A DNA stretch of 64,000 nucleotides, taken from Mycolicibacillus trivialis. Its GTDB lineage: Bacteria; Actinomycetota; Actinomycetes; Mycobacteriales; Mycobacteriaceae. The position numbers and the translations under genes are program-made. The notes under the pieces are model-generated. The model did not search any database. It was not told the DNA's origin and saw nothing but the letters and a program-made list of their open reading frames with translations. Location of the stretch: the NCBI RefSeq assembly GCF_002102395.1, contig NZ_LQPZ01000016.1, forward strand, positions 124,001 through 188,000. Direction: 5' to 3'. Below, in pieces: positions 44,132 to 52,961 of this stretch (the stretch's first letter is position 1; each line of letters opens with the position of its first letter).

Positions 44132-46522
44132 TCAGATCAGTTCGTTGCGGGTGAGCCAGCGCATCACCGGCCAGCCGGCGAACACCGGCAACCAACAAGT
44201 CAGCACCCGATACAGCAGGGTCGCGGGCACCCCGAGCGCGGCCGGCACGCCGAAGGCCGCCAACGCCCCGATGATCGCCGCCTCCACCGCCCCGACCCCG
44301 CCGGGGGTCGGCGCCGCCGACGCCAGCGTCTCGGCCACCATCGTCACCATCGCCACGGTGAGGAAGCCGACGCCGCCGCCGAAGGCCTGAATGCTCATCC
44401 ACAGCACCACCGCGTAGCCCAGGGTGGTGGTGGCATCACCCAACACGATCAAGGCCAACCGCCGCGGCTGGCGGGCCACCGCGAGCAGATCGGCAGCCAT
44501 CTCCTTGAGCTTGGGCTGTAGCGCGGTGCCCAGCCAGCGGCGCAGTCGCGGCACCAGCACGCAGGTGCCGATCAAGCCCAGCACCGCACCGGCGAGCAGG
44601 TAGAGCACGGTGGCGTCCGGAACGAAGCTGATCAGCTGCGCCGAGGTGCCTGCCGCCGCGATGAACCCCACCAGCAACGTCATGTGGACCAGCACCTGCA
44701 CCACCTGCTGCAGGGTCACGGCGGCGGTGGCGCGCACGGCGGTGAGGCCACTTTTCTGCAGGAACCGGGTGGACAGCGCCAGCCCGCCCAGCCCGGCCGG
44801 GGTGGTGGTGGCGGCGAAGGTGTTGCCCACCTGCATCAGCGTCAACCGCCGCCAGCTCACCGCCCCGTCGGCGCACGCCCACAGCGCCGCGGCCGCCCCG
44901 GCGAAGGTCAGGGTCATCACCGCCGACCCCGCCAGCGCCCACCACCAGTTCGCCCGGGTCAACTGGGAGGCGAAGGTCGGCACCGCGCTGATGAACGGGT
45001 AGGCCACGTAGACCAACGCGACCAGCAGCACCAGCTGGATGACCTGGCCGCGGGTGAACCGGCTGATCGTGGCCGCCTCGATCTGGTCGGTACCGGTGTG
45101 GCGCATCACCGCGGCACGCAGGGTGGCGATCAACGCCCCGGCGTCCTCCACCGAGCGCCGGATCCGGGCCGGCACCGCCGCCTGGGTGAGGCGCCGCGAC
45201 GCGCTCAGCAGCGTCTCGGCGCCGAACACCTCGATCGCCGCGGTGACCGCGGACTCTGTGTCGTAGAGCGCCGCGGTCGTCACCAGCAGCTGGGCGATGT
45301 CGGACTCCAGCAGGGCGGCGTTGGCGCCGTACTCGGCGTTGGCGAAACCACCGAACAGCACGGAACCCTGCCCGGCTTCGGCGCCGGTCACGGTGATGTT
45401 GGTGGCGCGCAGATCCCCGTGGGCGATGCGCTGGTCGTGCAGCCGGTGCAGCGACTCCCACACCCGGGCCACCGCGACGGTGTCGGTGCACTCGGCCAGC
45501 GGGGCGCCGCGCACCGGACGGTAGGCGTACAGCGTCCAGCCGCGGTCGAGCGCCTCGGCCGCGATCGTCGCGGTGTTGGACACCCCGACGTCGGCGATCG
45601 CGATCGACATCAACGCCCGGTGCTCGATGATGCGGCGCATGGAGGCGTGCAGCGGCGCGGTCTCGCTGGGCTGGAGCCGCAGCTTGTGCCAGATCTGTTC
45701 CAGCACACCGCCGCTGTGCTGATGCGGTCCGTACAGCTCGACCAGCGCCGAGGAGTCGTGCTGCGCGGCGGTGGCCAGCAGCAGCAGCCCACCGCGGCGG
45801 GCCGGGCGTAGCACTGTCAACGCCGACACCGGGTAGCCGCGCCCGACGAGGGCCCGGACCGCCCCGGCCAGCGGCACCTCCAGCGCCGGTGTACCGACGG
45901 CCAGGATCACCACCGCGCCGACCAGGAAACCCACCGCCAGGGCCAGCAGTGACCGGGACGGCACGACGGCGTTGATCGCCAGGTGCACCGGCACGAACGC
46001 CAGCAACAGGCCCCACCACCAGCGCCGCCAGCGGTTCGGCAGCCACGGCCCGGACACGGTGAGCACCGCGGCGAGCATCGCCACCCACCGGGAGTCGTCG
46101 AGGAACTGCACCAGCACCGCGCCGGGTTGATCGGCGAGGTCGAACCGCCAGCGCAGCGGCCGCAGGCTGGTGCCGTGGACCGACATGATCAGCGCCGCCA
46201 GCAGCGCCGCGGCCGCATACGCCGCGAGCAACCGGCGCTGGCCGGCGACGAGCAACGAGATGAGGATCGCGAACGGCAGCGCCAGCAGCGCCAGCCCGTA
46301 GGTCACGTGCACCACGGTGGCCTGGGTGGGGGAGAGCGGGCCGAGCACCTGGGACAGCGATTTCTCCAGGGCGACCCATTCGGGGCGGGTGACCAGCGAG
46401 CCGGCGATCACGACCCCGAGGAACAGCAGCGCGCCGGCCAATCGCAGTAGGTCGCTGGTGCGCCGGGTCAGGGGTTGCAGCAGGTCACCGGTGACCCTGA
46501 TATCACGGTCATCGACCCGCAT
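44132..46522 (-). CDS. Flippase-like (UPF0104/LPG synthase TM) membrane protein with kinase-like middle domain
   Basis: 796 residues. About six N-terminal membrane helices (to residue ~215) lead into a cytoplasmic kinase-like region: near residue 364, RIAHGDLRATNITV resembles the HGDLxxxN catalytic loop of Kdo/aminoglycoside-type kinases. The place of DFG reads LFGGFANAEYG, suggesting a degenerate or repurposed kinase. The C-terminal ~330 residues hold eight helices of the UPF0104/MprF-flippase type (NTFAATTTPAGLGGLALSTRFLQ; SAAPTPGGVGAVEAA). The GG.G.E-type motif is typical of that family. It is paralogous to the truncated gene at 2-847. Confidence 0.88.
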   Translation of the reverse strand: MRVDDRDIRVTGDLLQPLTRRTSDLLRLAGALLFLGVVIAGSLVTRPEWVALEKSLSQVLGPLSPTQATVVHVTYGLALLALPFAILISLLVAGQRRLLAAYAAAALLAALIMSVHGTSLRPLRWRFDLADQPGAVLVQFLDDSRWVAMLAAVLTVSGPWLPNRWRRWWWGLLLAFVPVHLAINAVVPSRSLLALAVGFLVGAVVILAVGTPALEVPLAGAVRALVGRGYPVSALTVLRPARRGGLLLLATAAQHDSSALVELYGPHQHSGGVLEQIWHKLRLQPSETAPLHASMRRIIEHRALMSIAIADVGVSNTATIAAEALDRGWTLYAYRPVRGAPLAECTDTVAVARVWESLHRLHDQRIAHGDLRATNITVTGAEAGQGSVLFGGFANAEYGANAALLESDIAQLLVTTAALYDTESAVTAAIEVFGAETLLSASRRLTQAAVPARIRRSVEDAGALIATLRAAVMRHTGTDQIEAATISRFTRGQVIQLVLLVALVYVAYPFISAVPTFASQLTRANWWWALAGSAVMTLTFAGAAAALWACADGAVSWRRLTLMQVGNTFAATTTPAGLGGLALSTRFLQKSGLTAVRATAAVTLQQVVQVLVHMTLLVGFIAAAGTSAQLISFVPDATVLYLLAGAVLGLIGTCVLVPRLRRWLGTALQPKLKEMAADLLAVARQPRRLALIVLGDATTTLGYAVVLWMSIQAFGGGVGFLTVAMVTMVAETLASAAPTPGGVGAVEAAIIGALAAFGVPAALGVPATLLYRVLTCWLPVFAGWPVMRWLTRNELI

Positions 46523-46706
46523 CAGCGGACGTTGGCATGGGTGCCGCTGAACTGGTCGCCGCCACTTTCGGTAGGCCGATCAGGGGGCGCACCGGTCGGT
46601 GTGTCGGTGTGGCCTGGTGGATAGGCGGGTTTCACCGGTGGCCGAACCATGGATAAAACGGTACCGGCCCGCTCCGATGTGGCTGCAGACCGCGCCACTC
46701 GAACCG

Positions 46707-47420
46707 CTACCCGGGCCCCATGCCCTCCAGCCGGTCGACCAGCGCCTCCAGCGCCTCCTCGAATTCGTCCGCGCTGTGGTCCTCGCTGAGCTGCTCCTGC
46801 ATCCGGGCCAGGTGCGGGAACCGGGACAGATCTCGCGCCGGCTTGGCCGGCAGGTCGTCCTCGACCGGGCTGAGCGAGGCGCCGCGTGCGGAGACCTCCA
46901 GCAGCAGATGGCCCAGCAGGAACGTGGTGTAGCTGCGGTAGGCGGCCACCGCGACGGCGTCGGAGAACCCGTAGCCGATCAGCGTGTCCAGGAACGTCTC
47001 CATCCAGCGCAGGCTGCGCAGCGGCGGGCGCACCCACGGCGCCTCCGGCGGCCGGGTGGCCAGAGTGGGGAACAGGTTGGGGTGGTCGATGGCGATGGCG
47101 CGCACCCCGTGGGCCAGCCGGACCAGGAAGTCCTGCCAGCCGTCCTCCTGGCGGCGGGCGGCGAGCTGGTCGTCGTAGAGCTGGTCGACGACGTGGTCGA
47201 CGATCCCGCCGAGCAGGTCGTTACGGCCGTGGACGTGGCGGTACAGCGCCATCGCCTCCACCCCGCACGCCGCGCCCAGCCGGCGCATGGTCAGCTGCTC
47301 CAGCCCGTCGCGGTCCACCAGCGCGATCGCGGTCTCGAGGATCTCGGCGCGGCTCAGCGACCGCGGCCGCCGGCCCTCCGGTCCCGGGTCCGAGTCGGCG
47401 GGGCCGTCTGCTTCACCCAT
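46707..47420 (-). CDS. TetR-family transcriptional regulator (TetR_C type)
   Basis: 237 residues; ATG 47420 follows GGAGTGAGC. The HTH region is LSRAEILETAIALVDRDGLEQLTMRRLGAACGVEAMALYRHVHGRNDLLGGIVDHVVDQ (residues ~22-80). The C-terminal domain (HGVRAIAIDHPNLFPTLATRPP, YRSYTTFLLGHLLLEV) resembles the tetracycline-repressor C-domain. It is divergent from the CsbD-like stress gene. Inverted GTTTA/TAAAC repeats in the shared region are operator candidates. Confidence 0.9.
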   Translation of the reverse strand: MGEADGPADSDPGPEGRRPRSLSRAEILETAIALVDRDGLEQLTMRRLGAACGVEAMALYRHVHGRNDLLGGIVDHVVDQLYDDQLAARRQEDGWQDFLVRLAHGVRAIAIDHPNLFPTLATRPPEAPWVRPPLRSLRWMETFLDTLIGYGFSDAVAVAAYRSYTTFLLGHLLLEVSARGASLSPVEDDLPAKPARDLSRFPHLARMQEQLSEDHSADEFEEALEALVDRLEGMGPG

Positions 47421-47540
47421 TGCTCACTCCTGCCGCACTACGGCGGCCCATCGCCACGGTTGTGCCCGCGGAAGTTTTCGGGCAATTCCGCCCGTCAGCT
47501 TAGCTCATCTGCCGTAGGCTCAAACCACCTCTCACCAGCG

Positions 47541-47571
47541 GTGTTTACGTCATAGTTTACGGCATAAACAC
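47541..47571. promoter_or_regulatory. Nested GTTTAC repeats between the TetR and CsbD-like genes
   Basis: GTTTAC occurs at 47543-47548 and 47555-47560. GTTTA-CGGCA-TAAAC (47555-47569) is a perfect 5-5-5 inverted repeat, nested in a wider GTGTTTA...TAAACAC pair (47541-47547 and 47565-47571). This fits a binding site for the TetR protein at 46707-47420, or overlapping promoter elements for the stress genes. Confidence 0.45.
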
Positions 47572-47661
47572 CCGAGTGCTACGGTGACCGCGAGGCGTTG
47601 CCGAGAGAAGCCTCGCCGCACACCGTGGCGCCGCGGCGCCTCGCGACAGGAAAGGAATCGC

Positions 47662-47904
47662 ATGGCCGACAACGACAAGGACACCGGTCTCGAAGCAGGC
47701 GTGAAGGGCGTCGTCGAAGGCGTCAAGGGCAAGGTCAAGGAGGCCGCCGGCAAGGTCGTCGGTAACGAGTCGCTGCAGCGCGAGGGGCAGGCGCAGCAGG
47801 ACAAGGCCGACGCTCAGCGCGACGTCGCCGCCAAGGAGGCCGAGGCCGAGAAGTCGCGTGCCGAGGCCGCTGCCCACGAGGCGCGCGAGCAGGCCGAGCA
47901 GTAA
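47662..47904 (+). CDS. CsbD-like stress protein
   Basis: 80 residues; ATG 47662 follows AGGAAAGGAATCGC. The first half (GVKGVVEGVKGKVKEAAGKVVGNESLQREGQAQQDKADAQ) is the CsbD repeat-like motif GKVKEAxGKxxGNexLqxeG. The second half is an Ala/Glu/Arg helix. CsbD proteins are small, abundant general-stress proteins; mycobacterial relatives have been called microaggregate-binding proteins. It is followed by a strong hairpin and the GlsB-like gene. Confidence 0.88.
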   Translation: MADNDKDTGLEAGVKGVVEGVKGKVKEAAGKVVGNESLQREGQAQQDKADAQRDVAAKEAEAEKSRAEAAAHEAREQAEQ

Positions 47905-47916
47905 CCAACCGGCGCC

Positions 47917-47950
47917 GGCCGCACCCGCGGCGAGCGCTGCGGGTGCGGCC
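47917..47950. terminator. 12-bp perfect hairpin between the CsbD-like and GlsB-like genes
   Basis: GGCCGCACCCGC (47917-47928) pairs perfectly with GCGGGTGCGGCC (47939-47950) around a 10-base loop. It lies 13 bases after the CsbD-like stop. There is no T-run, as is common in mycobacteria. It may end or attenuate the transcript, or stabilise the upstream mRNA. Confidence 0.55.
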
Positions 47951-48000
47951 ACCGTCACCGTCACCGTCCGTCAGTCACCGACCCAAAGGAAGCAGAGGAC

Positions 48001-48312
48001 ATGGTCACTCAAGTCGTCACCAATCTCGCCGACTCGCACGCCGGCGGTTTCGACAAGATCGGCTGGATCGCCTGGATCATCATCGGTGGTCTCGCCGGTT
48101 GGATCGCCAGCAAGTTCATGGGCACCGACGCCCAGCAGGGCATCGTGCTCAACATCGTCGTCGGTGTCATCGGCGGGCTGCTCGGCGGCTTCCTGCTGCG
48201 CGCAGCCGGCGTCGCCACCGCCGACTTCGGCTGGATTCTGACCTTCGTGACCGCACTGGCCGGGGCTTCGCTGCTGCTGTTCCTGGTCAAGCTGGTCACC
48301 GGCCGACGCTGA
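48001..48312 (+). CDS. GlsB/YeaQ/YmgE-family stress membrane protein
   Basis: 103 residues. Three membrane helices with the family text: IAWIIIGGLAGWIASKFMGTDAQQGIVLNIVVGVIGGLLGGFLL, then FGWILTFVTALAGASLLLFLVKLV. The family, also called transglycosylase-associated, is general-stress induced and of unknown biochemical role. ATG 48001 follows AGGAAGCAGAGGAC. It sits between the CsbD-like gene and a small lipoprotein gene, 19 bases before the latter. Confidence 0.9.
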   Translation: MVTQVVTNLADSHAGGFDKIGWIAWIIIGGLAGWIASKFMGTDAQQGIVLNIVVGVIGGLLGGFLLRAAGVATADFGWILTFVTALAGASLLLFLVKLVTGRR

Positions 48313-48331
48313 CCCCGGGGCGACGCCGCCG

Positions 48332-48607
48332 ATGTCAGCGACGCGCACCGGCCTGGTTGTCGCGGCGGGGTTGCTGGCACTGACCGGCTGCTCCGGCCCG
48401 GTCAACGACGGCGGCGACACCACCTGCCGCACGTTCCTGACCCAGGACGATCACGACCAGGCCGCGGCGATCACCACCATGCTCGACGAGCGCGGGGCCG
48501 CCGACGCCACCGATGTGCAGATCTCGGCTGCACACGACGCGGTGTCGGGCTACTGCCGAACCCTGGGGCACGAGGACAGCGCGATACGGCAGGCCCCGCA
48601 ACTCTAG
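48332..48607 (+). CDS. Small lipoprotein resembling HdeA/HdeB-type acid-stress proteins
   Basis: 91 residues. A signal peptide with lipobox LTGC places the lipidated cysteine at residue 20. The mature part (TTCRTFLTQDDHDQAAAITTMLDERG ... AAHDAVSGYCRTLGHEDSAI) has two cysteines flanking helices, as in HdeA-like acid-stress chaperones; the family link is by pattern only. It is third in a stress cluster, after the CsbD-like and GlsB-like genes. Confidence 0.7.
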   Translation: MSATRTGLVVAAGLLALTGCSGPVNDGGDTTCRTFLTQDDHDQAAAITTMLDERGAADATDVQISAAHDAVSGYCRTLGHEDSAIRQAPQL

Positions 48608-48743
48608 TGCCGCGGGCCGCCGCGCCGGACCTACTCGGCGCCGCCGGCGATCTGGCTCCCCGGAGCGACGAGGGGCGCTTCCGGAGGGGGATCACCGGCG
48701 GTGGGTCCTGGCTGCGGCGGCCCGCCCCGCGGCACCTCATCGC

Positions 48744-49643
48744 TCAGCGCGGGCGCCAGTCGATGATCCGCCGGGCGAGTTCGGGCCCGGCGTCCTCCTG
48801 AATGAAATGCCCGGCGGTGATGCGGGCGTGCGGCTGGCCGGCCGCCCCCGGGATGTGGGCGAGCAACGGCCGGTCGGCGCGACCGAGGATCGGGTCCCGG
48901 TCACCGAAGACCGCCAGAAACGGTTTCTCCCAACGGCCCAACGCCGCCCACGCAGCCCGGTTGGCCGGAATCGCCGGGTCATCCGCCGAGACCGGCACCA
49001 ACCGCGGCATGGCCCGTGCCCCGGCCTGATACCCCCGTCCCGGAAACGGCGCGTCGTAGCCGGCCCGCACCGCCGCCGCAACCGGGTGCACGGTGCCCAC
49101 CGCCACCAGCCGCCCGGCCGGCAACACCGGGGAGAGGCGCGCGAAAGCCCGCCAGGCATAGAACGCCGCCGGGGTGCGCTGCTGCGCGGTCGGCAGAAAG
49201 CCGTTGGCGATCACCAGCCTCCCGACCCGGTCGCCCTGCTCGGCGGCGATGCGCAACCCGATCAGCGACCCCCAGTCCTGCCCGACGACGGTGACCTCGC
49301 GCAGATCCAGCTCCCGCAGCCAGCTGGTCACCCACTCGACATGGCGCAAATAGGTGTAGTCGCCGATGCGTGCCGGCTTGTCCGAGCGGCCGAAGCCGAT
49401 CAGATCCGGGGCCAGCACCCGGTATCCGGCCGCGGCCAGCGGCGGAATCATGGTGCGGTAGAGGTAACTCCAGGTCGGCTCGCCGTGCAGCAACACGATC
49501 GCTGGACCGTCGGTCGGGCCCTCGTCGACGTAGTGCATCCGCAGCGGCCCGCCGTCCGCGGCCGCCACCGACAGATAGTGCGGCGCGAACGGGTAGCCCG
49601 CCAGGTTCTCGAATCGCTCTTCGGGTGTGCGGCGGATCTTCAC
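48744..49643 (-). CDS. dhmA: Haloalkane dehalogenase (DhmA-type)
   Basis: 299 residues from GTG 49643, with GGAGGC upstream. It is an alpha/beta hydrolase: [15 protein letters not shown] carries the halide-stabilising and oxyanion region ([11 protein letters not shown] is typical of subfamily I dehalogenases), [12 protein letters not shown] holds the nucleophile Asp, VFGDRDPIL the acid, and AGHFIQED the catalytic His. It hydrolyses haloalkanes to alcohol and halide. It is the last gene after sodC on the same strand, 20 bases downstream of its stop. Confidence 0.88.
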   Translation of the reverse strand: MKIRRTPEERFENLAGYPFAPHYLSVAAADGGPLRMHYVDEGPTDGPAIVLLHGEPTWSYLYRTMIPPLAAAGYRVLAPDLIGFGRSDKPARIGDYTYLRHVEWVTSWLRELDLREVTVVGQDWGSLIGLRIAAEQGDRVGRLVIANGFLPTAQQRTPAAFYAWRAFARLSPVLPAGRLVAVGTVHPVAAAVRAGYDAPFPGRGYQAGARAMPRLVPVSADDPAIPANRAAWAALGRWEKPFLAVFGDRDPILGRADRPLLAHIPGAAGQPHARITAGHFIQEDAGPELARRIIDWRPR

Positions 49644-49663
49644 GGCGGGCCTCCGTTCGTCGG

Positions 49664-50272
49664 TTACTGCTCCTCGATCACCCCGCACGCCACCCGGTCG
49701 TGCGCGTTGGCCGCGCCCTCGGCGCCGTGCAGCATCAGCGAGGTGCCCTGCCCGGCCACCAGCTCCTCGCGGTTGACCAGATCGGTGGCCACCACCAGCA
49801 GTGCGGCGCCGTTGTCGCGCACCAGCAGGGCGGGCAGATCCCCGCTGGGCGGCTCGGCGGTGCGCCCGGGTGACTGGTAGTGCGGCCCGGCGGACAGGAA
49901 ATCGCCGGGCTCGCCGCCGTCGGGACCCACCGAGTCCGGCTCGCATTGGCCGACCGCGTGGATGTGCATGTGGTGGAAGCCGGGCTCCAGCACCCCGTCG
50001 GCGGTGGTCTCCACGGTGATCGTCGCGTACCCGTCCGCCCCGTTCGGGCCGTTCGTGAAGTCGAAGGTCGCGTCGGCCACCGGCGTGCCGTCCGCGGTGG
50101 CCAGGTGCGCCACCAGACCGGCGGTGGCCGCCGGCGGCACCGACGACGACGGGGTGACCACCGCGGGGGTGGTGCCCGGCCCGGCGGCCGGCTCCTGATC
50201 GGGGCTGCACGCGGTGAGCGCGACGATCGGGGCGGCGACAGCGACAGCGGTCACAAAACGGGAGAAGGCCAT
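49664..50272 (-). CDS. sodC: Cu-Zn superoxide dismutase lipoprotein
   Basis: 202 residues from ATG 50272. Signal peptide with lipobox ALTAC (Cys22) anchors it outside the membrane. [14 protein letters not shown] carries the copper His pair and the first disulfide Cys. [10 protein letters not shown] and [21 protein letters not shown] supply further ligands, the catalytic-arginine region and the second Cys. It converts superoxide to peroxide and oxygen at the cell surface. A Pro/Thr/Ser linker follows the lipobox. It precedes the dehalogenase gene. Confidence 0.92.
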   Translation of the reverse strand: MAFSRFVTAVAVAAPIVALTACSPDQEPAAGPGTTPAVVTPSSSVPPAATAGLVAHLATADGTPVADATFDFTNGPNGADGYATITVETTADGVLEPGFHHMHIHAVGQCEPDSVGPDGGEPGDFLSAGPHYQSPGRTAEPPSGDLPALLVRDNGAALLVVATDLVNREELVAGQGTSLMLHGAEGAANAHDRVACGVIEEQ

Positions 50273-50291
50273 GACCGGCAGCTTAGGCCGC

Positions 50292-51155
50292 TCAGCCCTG
50301 CAGGCGCACCATCCGGGTGGTCGAGCTCTCATCGAGCTCCACCAGATCCGACCGGGACCGCAGGAAGTCGCTGAACGACTTGAACCCCAGCGACTTCTCG
50401 CTGAACGACGGATCCATCCGCTTCATCTGCGCCTTCACCGCCGAGTTGTGCAGCCAGTCCACGTCGTTCTTCTCCGAGCCGATCTGCAGCGCCCGGGTCA
50501 GCAGCCGGGTGGCGACGTCCTGCGGGTCCGGCTGCGGTGAGTCGTCTTCCTGGTCCTGGTCCTGGTCGCTCTGCTTGGCGGCCGGCTCCGGGGAGGGTTC
50601 CAGCGCAGGCACCCCGGGCACCGCGTCATAGGAGACGAACTCATCGCACGCCGCGGCCAGCGCCCGGCTGGTCGAACCGGCCACCCCGATACCCACCACG
50701 TAGCGGCCCAGCCGTTTGCAGCGCTGCGCCAGCGGGATGTAGTCGGAGTCCCCGGCCACGATCACCACATGGGTCAGGTCCGGCAGCCGGAACATGTCCT
50801 CGACCGCGTCGACCGCCAACCGGATGTCCGCGCCGTTCTTGCCGTACGCCGCCGCCGGGAACAGCTGCACCAGATCCACCGCCCGGCCCACCAGCTGCTG
50901 TCGGTAGCCGACGTTGACCTCGGCCGACCAGTCGGCGTAGGCGCGGGTGAGTACCAGCGTCCCGAACGACGAGGCGAAATCGAGGATCGCGCCCAGATCC
51001 ACCGTCGCCCGCGCCAGCCGGTCGGCGTGCTTGTCCAGCCCCTTGGCCTTGTCCCGCTGGAACGAGTTGCGGCCGTTGACCTGGTCGTAGCGGGAGATGA
51101 CGATGTTGTCGAAGTCGAGGTAGACCGCCACCCGGTCGTCGTCGTTGTCGGCCAT
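50292..51155 (-). CDS. NYN (PIN-like nuclease) domain protein with LOTUS/OST-HTH-like tail
   Basis: 287 residues from ATG 51155. The NYN domain (RVAVYLDFDNIVIS, then KNGADIRLAVDAVEDMF and VVIVAGDSDYIPLAQRCKRLGRYVVGIG) keeps the acidic residues of PIN-like RNases. After an acidic Gln/Asp linker (KQSDQDQDQEDDSPQPD) the C-terminal ~80 residues (KAQMKRMDPSFSEKSLGFKSFSDFLRS) match OST-HTH/LOTUS RNA-binding domains. The combination suggests an RNA-processing nuclease. It sits just after recD on the same strand. Confidence 0.85.
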   Translation of the reverse strand: MADNDDDRVAVYLDFDNIVISRYDQVNGRNSFQRDKAKGLDKHADRLARATVDLGAILDFASSFGTLVLTRAYADWSAEVNVGYRQQLVGRAVDLVQLFPAAAYGKNGADIRLAVDAVEDMFRLPDLTHVVIVAGDSDYIPLAQRCKRLGRYVVGIGVAGSTSRALAAACDEFVSYDAVPGVPALEPSPEPAAKQSDQDQDQEDDSPQPDPQDVATRLLTRALQIGSEKNDVDWLHNSAVKAQMKRMDPSFSEKSLGFKSFSDFLRSRSDLVELDESSTTRMVRLQG

Positions 51156-51215
51156 GCCAACAGTGTGGTGCATCCACGGCACCGGCGGGACGGCAGTGCC
51201 CGAAACCGCCGCCGC

Positions 51216-52961
51216 TCACGCCTCCCGCAGCCGTTGCGCGAGCCCACTGGCCCGCACCGCCCGGCGTTGCAGGGCGGCGCGCACCGACTCCGCCGACCCG
51301 ATCACCCGCACCGTGCGCTGCGCGCGGGTCACCGCGGTGTAGAACAGCTCCCGGGTCAGCAACCGGGACTCCACCGGCGGCATCAGCACACTGACCTCGT
51401 CGGCCTGGCTGCCCTGGCTCTTGTGGATCGTCATCGCGTACATGGTGTCCACGTCGGCGAGCCGGCTGGTCGCCACCTTCAGCGGCCCGGCGCCGGTGGC
51501 GAACACCGCCCGCAGCCCGTCCGGGCCGACCGTCACCACCCCGGTGTCACCGTTACGCACGCCGAGCCCGTAGTCGTTGGCGGTGATCAGCAGCGGACGC
51601 CCCGGATACCACTCCGCCCAGGCCGGATCGCCGGTCTGCTCGCTCACCCAGCGCCGCACCTGGTGGTTCCAGTGCCGCACCCCGGCCGGGCCGTCGCGGT
51701 GCGCGCACAGCAGCCGGTGCTCGTCGAGGCGGGCCAGCGCCGCCGCCGCATCCCCGTTCGCGGCGGCCTCCCGCACCCGCAGCGCGTGCGGCACCACCAG
51801 GGACCGCAGTGCCGCGGTGGGGTCCTCGACGTCGACCCACTGCAGGTGCTCACCGCCGGCCGCCAGCAACTCCAGGGTGGTGTCGGCGTCGCCGTCGCGG
51901 ATCGCGGCGGCCAGCGCCCCGATCGACTCCCCGAACCGGTGCGAGGTCGCCAGCGTGGCCACCTTGGTGTCGGGGCGGGCGGCCAGTCCGTCGACCAGAT
52001 CGGCCAGCACCGCGCCGGCCTCCACCGACGCCAGCTGGTCGGGGTCGCCGACCAGGATCAGCCGGGCATCCGGGCGCACCGCCTCCAGCAGCCGCGCCAT
52101 CATCGTCAACGCCACCATCGAGGTCTCGTCGACGACGATCACCTCGTGCGGCAACCGGTTGCCGCGGTGGTGGCGGAACCGCACCGAACTGCCCGGCCGC
52201 CACCCCAGCAACCCGTGCACCGTGGTGGCCTGCAATCCGTCGAGGCGACGGCGGTCGTCCTCGCTGAGCTCGGTCAGTTTCTCCGCGACCGCCTCGGTCA
52301 GCCGGGCCGCGGCCTTGCCGGTGGGGGCCGCCAGCGCGATGCGCGGCCGGGCCCGCCCCTGCGCTTCGGCCTGCTCGGCCAGCAGCGCCAGCAGCCGCGC
52401 CACCATCGTGGTCTTGCCGGTGCCCGGCCCGCCGGTGAGCACGGTGACCGGCTGGGCGAGCACGATCTCGGCGGCGGCACGCTGCTCGGCGAACCGTCCC
52501 GGCGGAAAGAGTCGCTCGAAGCCGGGCACCGATGTCGGTGCCCCGCGCGGCGCGGACAGCGCCACCAGGTCAGCGCAGACCTGCTGCTCCTCGCGCCAGT
52601 ACCGGTCCAGGTAGAGCAGGCTCTCGCCGTAGAGTCGCACCACCCCGGCGGCAGCCAGCTTCGAGTCGCGCACCGCCGTTAGCCATCCCGCCACCTCCGG
52701 CCAGTCCAGCTCGGGAACGCCGGCGTCGGCGGCCACGCTGCGCAGGTCGACGCACACCGATCCGGCCCGTAGCGCCCGCACCGCCAGCGCCACCGCCAGC
52801 GTGACGGTCTCGTCGGGTTCGTCGCCGAGTGCGGAAATACGCTGCGCGGCATGCACGTCGGCGGTCTTGAGCACCCCGGCGTGGTTGAACTCGGCCAACA
52901 GCCCGGCCGCCCCGGCGGCCACCCGCCACGACAGCGGGTCGAGGGTCTGCTCCTCGGTCAC
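51216..52961 (-). CDS. recD: Exodeoxyribonuclease V alpha subunit (RecD)
   Basis: 581 residues from GTG 52961, overlapping the recB stop by 4 bases (GTGA). VTVLTGGPGTGKTTMVARLLALL is Walker A near residue 180; EVIVVDETSMVALTMMARLLE is Walker B; SVRFRHHRGN precedes it. The C-terminal VDTMYAMTIHKSQGSQADEVSVLMP and ELFYTAVTRAQRTVRVIG are motifs V and VI of superfamily 1 helicases. RecD is the fast 5'-3' motor of RecBCD. Mycobacterial RecBCD is known to act in single-strand annealing rather than as the main resection motor for RecA repair. Confidence 0.95.
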   Translation of the reverse strand: MTEEQTLDPLSWRVAAGAAGLLAEFNHAGVLKTADVHAAQRISALGDEPDETVTLAVALAVRALRAGSVCVDLRSVAADAGVPELDWPEVAGWLTAVRDSKLAAAGVVRLYGESLLYLDRYWREEQQVCADLVALSAPRGAPTSVPGFERLFPPGRFAEQRAAAEIVLAQPVTVLTGGPGTGKTTMVARLLALLAEQAEAQGRARPRIALAAPTGKAAARLTEAVAEKLTELSEDDRRRLDGLQATTVHGLLGWRPGSSVRFRHHRGNRLPHEVIVVDETSMVALTMMARLLEAVRPDARLILVGDPDQLASVEAGAVLADLVDGLAARPDTKVATLATSHRFGESIGALAAAIRDGDADTTLELLAAGGEHLQWVDVEDPTAALRSLVVPHALRVREAAANGDAAAALARLDEHRLLCAHRDGPAGVRHWNHQVRRWVSEQTGDPAWAEWYPGRPLLITANDYGLGVRNGDTGVVTVGPDGLRAVFATGAGPLKVATSRLADVDTMYAMTIHKSQGSQADEVSVLMPPVESRLLTRELFYTAVTRAQRTVRVIGSAESVRAALQRRAVRASGLAQRLREA

